Below, in pieces: positions 60,187-64,000 of a DNA stretch of 64,000 nucleotides. Source of the stretch: Curtobacterium sp. ISL-83 (GTDB lineage: Bacteria > Actinomycetota > Actinomycetes > Actinomycetales > Microbacteriaceae). Under the pieces are notes generated by a model that saw nothing but the letters and a program-made list of their open reading frames with translations, made no database searches and had not been told where the DNA came from. Where the stretch lies: assembly GCF_018613895.1 (NCBI RefSeq), contig NZ_JAGGPH010000007.1, positions 620,001-684,000 on the forward strand, in the 5' to 3' direction. The position numbers and the translations under genes are program-made. The first letter of the stretch is position 1. Each line of letters opens with the position of its first letter.

Positions 60187-60744
60187 TCAGTCGTCGGTGG
60201 TGACGGCGTCCAGGTCGCACGAGTCCGGAGCGTCCGGCGCGGTGATGCCGAGCGGCGCCCTGAGCGTGGTCTGCCGGATGGTGCCGAGCGGACCGGGGTA
60301 CGCCAGGACCACGCCGCCGATCATCGCGGTTCCGGTTCCCGACCCACGGCGGAACGTCGCCAGGAGCGTCGAGGCCCGTTCCGCCGGCAGCACGGCGCCG
60401 CGGGCTGCGACGACGTGTTCCGCCGCTGCGAAGGCGTCGAGGTCGCCGAACGAGTTCGCGTGGAGGTCGTGCCCCGGGACGGCTCGGAGTTGCACCCCGC
60501 CGGTTCCGATCGGTCGGAACGCCTGCGCTCCGAGGATCCGTACGGCATCCTGAGACGTGTTGTGCAGGACGATCGTGACCGTCACCGTCTCGTCAGGGTC
60601 TGCCGTGGCGAACGACGAGCACGCTCCGCCGCTGATGGTCCCCTCGCGCAGCGGTGTCGTCGGCGCAGCGACGACGGTGACGGCGATGGCGAGCAACACC
60701 GCGACCGCCGACGCCGTGGCGATCATGAGCCGTCCTCCGAACAT
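60187..60744 (-). CDS. Hypothetical secreted or anchored protein, 185 aa
   Basis: Begins MFGGRLMIATASAVAVLLAI, one N-terminal hydrophobic helix acting as signal or anchor (ATG 60726 is an alternative start). The rest is a beta-rich domain: ETVTVTIVLHNTSQDAVRIL, GVQLRAVPGHDLHANSFGDL, GVVLAYPGPLGTIRQTTL, with two Cys (CSSF, DSCDLD). This reads as an Ig-like or CARDB-like fold facing outside. No named family is recognised. It stands between two copies of the composite repeat, which may supply its terminator. Confidence 0.6.
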   Translation of the reverse strand: MFGGRLMIATASAVAVLLAIAVTVVAAPTTPLREGTISGGACSSFATADPDETVTVTIVLHNTSQDAVRILGAQAFRPIGTGGVQLRAVPGHDLHANSFGDLDAFAAAEHVVAARGAVLPAERASTLLATFRRGSGTGTAMIGGVVLAYPGPLGTIRQTTLRAPLGITAPDAPDSCDLDAVTTDD

Positions 60745-60945
60745 GAGCAGAGCGTAGCGGCGGTGAGCGCCGGTGCAACTTCGCCGCGGCCGAGGAACTC
60801 GACCTGCTGCCAGCGGGCCTGCACCGGGCTGGCCGCATCGTGGACGCCGTGACGTTCGAGCTGGAGCACTCGGCGTTCAGACTGCGATCGAGAGCATGAG
60901 GACGACCCGATTCGGCAGGGACGGCACGGCCCGGTGATCCGAACG

Positions 60946-60985
60946 GACGGGAGGCGCGGTGCCAGCTGGCACCGCGCCTCCCGTC
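60946..60985. terminator. Hairpin after the aldo/keto reductase gene, GGGAGG family
   Basis: A 40-base perfect palindrome, equal to the one at 59885 except for one base pair. It starts the second composite repeat. Confidence 0.75.
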
Positions 60986-61022
60986 TCGCTGCGGGGCGCC
61001 ACGCCGCGGCGCGTGCGCCGAG

Positions 61023-61117
61023 GTGCACAAATCGTCGCTCCCGGCGGCCTGCGGCGACAGTTCGTGCGCTCTCGACGGCGCGCGCGCAGCGTGTTCTGCC
61101 CCCTCGGCGGGGCGTCA
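61023..61117. repeat. Intergenic repeat unit U3
   Basis: The third copy of the 95-bp unit. Hairpin plus TCTCGCTG-n-GGCGCCACGCC linker plus unit (60946-61117) parallels 59885-60057, so the whole 172-bp composite is duplicated. Confidence 0.75.
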
Positions 61118-61126
61118 CGCGACTCG

Positions 61127-61948
61127 TCAGTCGGTCGTGCCCTCGAGCGCGTCGAGCGCGGCGATGTCCTCGGCGCTCAGCACGAAGTCGACCTCGGCGT
61201 TCTGCGCGATGCGCGACGGGGTCGTCGACTTCGGCAGCGGCAAGACGTCCTTCTCGAGCAGGTAGCGGATGGCCACCTGGGCGACGCTCTTGTCGTACTT
61301 CGCCGCGATGTCCCGGATCTCGGCGTTCTCGAGCAGTCCGCCGGTGGCGAGCGGTGAGTACCCCTCGGTCAGGATGTCGTGGTCGCGGTCGAAGGCGGTG
61401 GTCGCGTCCTGCGTGTTGCCGATGAACCAGCGGATCTGGTTGGCGTGCGGGACGACGTCGGTGTTCGCGAGCAGGTTCTCCAGGTCCGGGACCTCGAAGT
61501 TCGAGACGCCGATCGAGCGCGTCTTGCCGGCGTCGTACAGCTCCTCGAAGACCTTCCAGACCTCGACGTTGCCCTCGCGGTGGTCGGTCCCGATGGCCGA
61601 CCAGGGCCACGGCGCGTGGATGAGGTAGAGGTCGACGACGCCGAGGTCGAGGTTCCGGCTCGACTCCTCGAACGCGGACCGAGCACCCGCCGCCGTCTTG
61701 ATCTCGGCCGGGAGCTTCGTGGTGATGAAGACCTCGTCGCGGGGCACACCGCTGTCACGGACCGCCTTGCCGACGCTCGCCTCGTTGCCGTAGGCGAGTG
61801 CGGTGTCGATGTGGCGGTAGCCGGCGTCGAGCGCGACCTTGGTGGCGTCGTAGGCCTCGGCGCCGGAGGGGATCTGCCAGGTGCCGAACCCGATCCTCGG
61901 GATGTGCAGGCCGTTGGACATGGTGAACGTGTCAGTCAGTGCGGGCAT
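61127..61948 (-). CDS. Aldo/keto reductase
   Basis: 273 residues from ATG 61948 (GGAGC before it; the longer frame is a shadow of the peptidase). (beta/alpha)8 NADPH-dependent reductase. The catalytic tetrad is intact: Asp48 and Tyr53 in HIDTALAYGNE, Lys78 in TTKLP, His111 in LIHAPWPW. NADPH site blocks are PLPKSTTPSRIAQNAEVDFV at the end. It reduces aldehydes or ketones such as keto sugars or 2,5-diketo-gluconate-like substrates; the specific one is unknown. The peptidase gene ends 11 bases upstream on the same strand, so the two are co-transcribed. Confidence 0.93.
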   Translation of the reverse strand: MPALTDTFTMSNGLHIPRIGFGTWQIPSGAEAYDATKVALDAGYRHIDTALAYGNEASVGKAVRDSGVPRDEVFITTKLPAEIKTAAGARSAFEESSRNLDLGVVDLYLIHAPWPWSAIGTDHREGNVEVWKVFEELYDAGKTRSIGVSNFEVPDLENLLANTDVVPHANQIRWFIGNTQDATTAFDRDHDILTEGYSPLATGGLLENAEIRDIAAKYDKSVAQVAIRYLLEKDVLPLPKSTTPSRIAQNAEVDFVLSAEDIAALDALEGTTD

Positions 61949-61958
61949 GCTCCGGACG

Positions 61959-63410
61959 CTACTCCGGACCCGGTCCGCCGCGTCCGGCCGTGCCGCCCGC
62001 GACCTCGGCGAGCTCCGTCCACAGGTGCGCGAACGACGCCGCACCGTCGAGCAGCATCCGCAGGTCCACGCTCTCGTCGCTGGAGTGCCAGTGGTCCTCC
62101 GGCAGCCCGGTCCCGATGAACAGGATCGGGACGTCGAACTTCCGGGACAACAGGTCGGCCGGTCCACCGCCCGCGTTGCCCATCCGCCCCGCGGTCTCGG
62201 TGCCGTGCCCGAGCTCCATCGCGCGCACCAGGGCGTCCAGTTCGGCACCGGGCGGCGTGACGTAGGGGTCCTGCCCGGTCTCCTCGGGGATGTCGAGCTC
62301 GTAGGTCACGCCCTCCGGCATGGTGTCCGCCACGAACGCGCGGAGCTGTTCGGCGACGGCGTGCACCCGCTGGCCCGGGACCGTGCGGATGCTGATCTCC
62401 GCCTTCGCCTCACGCGGGATGACCGCGCGGGGGAAGCCGGTGGGGTCGCCGGCGAGCAGGGTCAGCACCTCGATCGCGGGGCGGGCCCAGAGACGTTCCT
62501 CGACGGTGTACCCCGCTTCGCCGGTGATCGCGCGGGTCTCGGTGCGCTCGATCCAGACGTCGGCGTCGAAGTCGAGCGCGTCCAGCTCGGCCCGACGGGT
62601 GTCGGTCAGTTCGTCGACGTCCTCGAGGAAGCCGGGGATCGTGATGCGCCCGTCGTCGTCGTGCATCGCCGCGAGGACGGTGACGAGCGCGTGCACCGGG
62701 TTCGGCGCGGGGCCGGAGGTCGCCCCGCTGTGCACGTCGCGCGCGGGCCCGGTGACGGTGAGGGTGGCTCCGGTCATGCCGCGCATCGACGTGACGACCG
62801 CCGGGTTGCCGCCCTTCCACTGGAGCGTGTCGGAGAACACGATGACGTCGCACGCGAGCCGCTCCCGCTCGGCGTCGAGCAGGTCCGCGAAGTGGCTGGA
62901 GCCGAGCTCCTCCTCGCCCTCGACGATGAACTTCAGGTTCACGGCGGGTGTGCCGTCGTGCTGCTCGAGGTGCGCGCGGAGCCCCCAGAGGTGGGCGAGG
63001 ACCTGCCCCTTCGCGTCCGACGCCCCGCGGCCGTACAGGCGTCCGTCGCGGAACACCGGCTCGAACGGCGACGTCTCCACCCACTCCTCGGGCTTCGCGT
63101 GCCGGACGTCGTGGTGGCTGTAGACCAGCACGGTCGGCAAGGCCGGGTCGACCAGCAGCTCGCCGTAGACCGTCGGTGCCGGGCCGGCGTGCAGCACCTC
63201 GGTCGTGATCCCGATCTCGCGCATCGCACCGACGAGCCACCGGGCCGAGCGCTCGACCTCGATGGCGCGCTCCGGCTGCGAGGCGACGGACGGGATCCGC
63301 ACCCACTCGCTGAGCTGACGGACCAGGTGTTCACGGTGCCGGTCGAGGTACTGGGCGACCTCCACGGCGCTGTTGTCGGGGTGGGTGCTGCTGGTGAGGG
63401 GGGCGGACAT
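61959..63410 (-). CDS. M20-family metallopeptidase (dipeptidase-like)
   Basis: 483 residues from ATG 63410 with GGAG 6 bases before. Two-zinc peptidase: metal ligands in VLVYSHHDVR (His and Asp) and GRGASDAKGQ (bridging Asp), the catalytic Glu pair in FIVEGEEELGS, and the last His in STDESV-type block LPEDHWHSSDESVDL. The lid domain carries SMRGMTGATLTVTGPARDVH and SGATSGPAPNPVHALV. The size and block order fit the CNDP/PepV-like dipeptidase group rather than the ArgE group. Cytoplasmic, no signal. It likely cleaves dipeptides. Confidence 0.93.
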   Translation of the reverse strand: MSAPLTSSTHPDNSAVEVAQYLDRHREHLVRQLSEWVRIPSVASQPERAIEVERSARWLVGAMREIGITTEVLHAGPAPTVYGELLVDPALPTVLVYSHHDVRHAKPEEWVETSPFEPVFRDGRLYGRGASDAKGQVLAHLWGLRAHLEQHDGTPAVNLKFIVEGEEELGSSHFADLLDAERERLACDVIVFSDTLQWKGGNPAVVTSMRGMTGATLTVTGPARDVHSGATSGPAPNPVHALVTVLAAMHDDDGRITIPGFLEDVDELTDTRRAELDALDFDADVWIERTETRAITGEAGYTVEERLWARPAIEVLTLLAGDPTGFPRAVIPREAKAEISIRTVPGQRVHAVAEQLRAFVADTMPEGVTYELDIPEETGQDPYVTPPGAELDALVRAMELGHGTETAGRMGNAGGGPADLLSRKFDVPILFIGTGLPEDHWHSSDESVDLRMLLDGAASFAHLWTELAEVAGGTAGRGGPGPE

Positions 63411-63663
63411 GCGAGGCTCCGATCGGTGGCGTGTCGTGGTGCCGACCGTAGGAGCGGGGCGCTGCGCGCCGTCGGGGATTGGCCTGGAGGCGCGGCGCGC
63501 GTCCGGCACACCGGTCACGATGCGATGGTGCCGAGCCGCAACCCGCGGTCGCTCCGTGCGTCGTCCGTCGGCGGAGTGCGGCCGGTCGCGTCAGGGGCGG
63601 TGGTCGTCGTGCCCCGCCGGTGTGTGGAGCGTCGCGATCGACGGTGCGCGACGAGTCGTGCCG

Positions 63664-64000
63664 TCAGCCGTCGAGCGCGCGCCGTGCCGCGGCGACGACC
63701 TCGGCGTCCGTCACGAAGTGCGCCGACCCGTCGTCCCCCGCGCCCATCGGGACGCCCGCGTGCGTGCCGACCGCTGCGGCGCGCTTCGCCGACAGGTGCA
63801 CGGCGGCCGCTCCGGTGGCGACGAGTGTGCTGATGTCGGCGGGGATGACCCCTGCGCCGGCCATCACCTGCACCGGCCCCGCGGCCTGCACCATCCGCGC
63901 GATCGTCCGCGCACCGGCGGCCGCGGTCGGGGCACCCCCGGAGGTGAGGACGCGGGTGAACCCGAGGTCGGCGAGCAACGCGACGGCCGCGACCGGATCG
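63664..64000 (-). CDS. cutC: CutC family protein, 5' part outside the window
   Basis: The last 112 residues of a TIM-barrel protein; the frame is open to the right edge. Blocks: LADLGFTRVLTSGGAPTAAA, then VQVMAGAGVIPADISTLVAT and GAAAVHLSAKR, which are the C-terminal signatures of CutC. The family was named for copper homeostasis, but a role in copper handling is disputed. Only the C-terminal half can be judged. The final residues HFVTDAEVVAAARRALDG are typical of the actinobacterial members. Confidence 0.88.
   Translation of the reverse strand, partial: DPVAAVALLADLGFTRVLTSGGAPTAAAGARTIARMVQAAGPVQVMAGAGVIPADISTLVATGAAAVHLSAKRAAAVGTHAGVPMGAGDDGSAHFVTDAEVVAAARRALDG

Overview
This is about 64 kb of high-GC DNA, read as an actinobacterium of the family Microbacteriaceae, close to Curtobacterium. 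The evidence is the codon use, the radA/cold-shock neighbourhood, the secreted RHS proteins and the carbohydrate ABC/LacI gene style. No 16S or other strict marker is present, so the genus is an inference.

Layout. 1-4.4 kb is core-like: a membrane protein, cspA, an SseB-like protein, radA, an SGNH hydrolase and tRNA-Ser(CGA). 4.3-24.3 kb is a hypervariable RHS polymorphic-toxin locus beside that tRNA. It has a LamG/DNRLRE surface protein divergent from a full-length secreted RHS protein ending in a NucA/NucB-type DNase domain, followed by a SUKH-like immunity gene. Behind these lie orphan pieces: a HEPN-like gene, an ankyrin immunity-like gene, RHS remnants, a decayed IS481-type transposase, a silent RHS tip with a different toxin end and its own overlapping downstream gene, an orphan lipoprotein gene, and a third RHS tip that has lost its toxin. 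A 109-bp direct repeat containing the last 6 bases of tRNA-Ser and its terminator flanks 12.2 kb of this locus. A 960-bp, nearly identical, gap-free block is shared by the full RHS gene and the silent tip, so homologous recombination could switch toxins.

24.3-37.2 kb: a TetR/SDR pair, then a polysaccharide-use cluster with a secreted GH76 alpha-mannanase, a GH13 glucosidase, a complete sugar ABC importer, a LacI regulator and a secreted GH87-type alpha-1,3-glucanase. Together they suggest attack on fungal (or similar) alpha-glucan and mannan outside the cell, import of the oligosaccharides and cytoplasmic hydrolysis.

37.2-46.6 kb: two paralogous TetR regulators with five related 18-bp operator-like palindromes, placed before tiny membrane proteins, an MFS exporter and a GMC oxidoreductase. 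There are also a CGNR regulator, a DinB-like/aminotransferase pair and an IclR-like regulator, which share a 19-bp upstream element.

46.2-53.2 kb: an FtsX-type ABC exporter, a secreted beta-helix protein, msrA, a decayed AAA-ATPase gene and a MarR regulator. 53.3-59.9 kb: a beta-galactoside cluster (LacI/CebR-type regulator, two perfect TGGGAGCGCTCCCA operators, GH42 beta-galactosidase, two permeases, binding protein). 59.9-64 kb: intergenic repeat units, a small secreted protein, an aldo/keto reductase, an M20 peptidase and the end of cutC.
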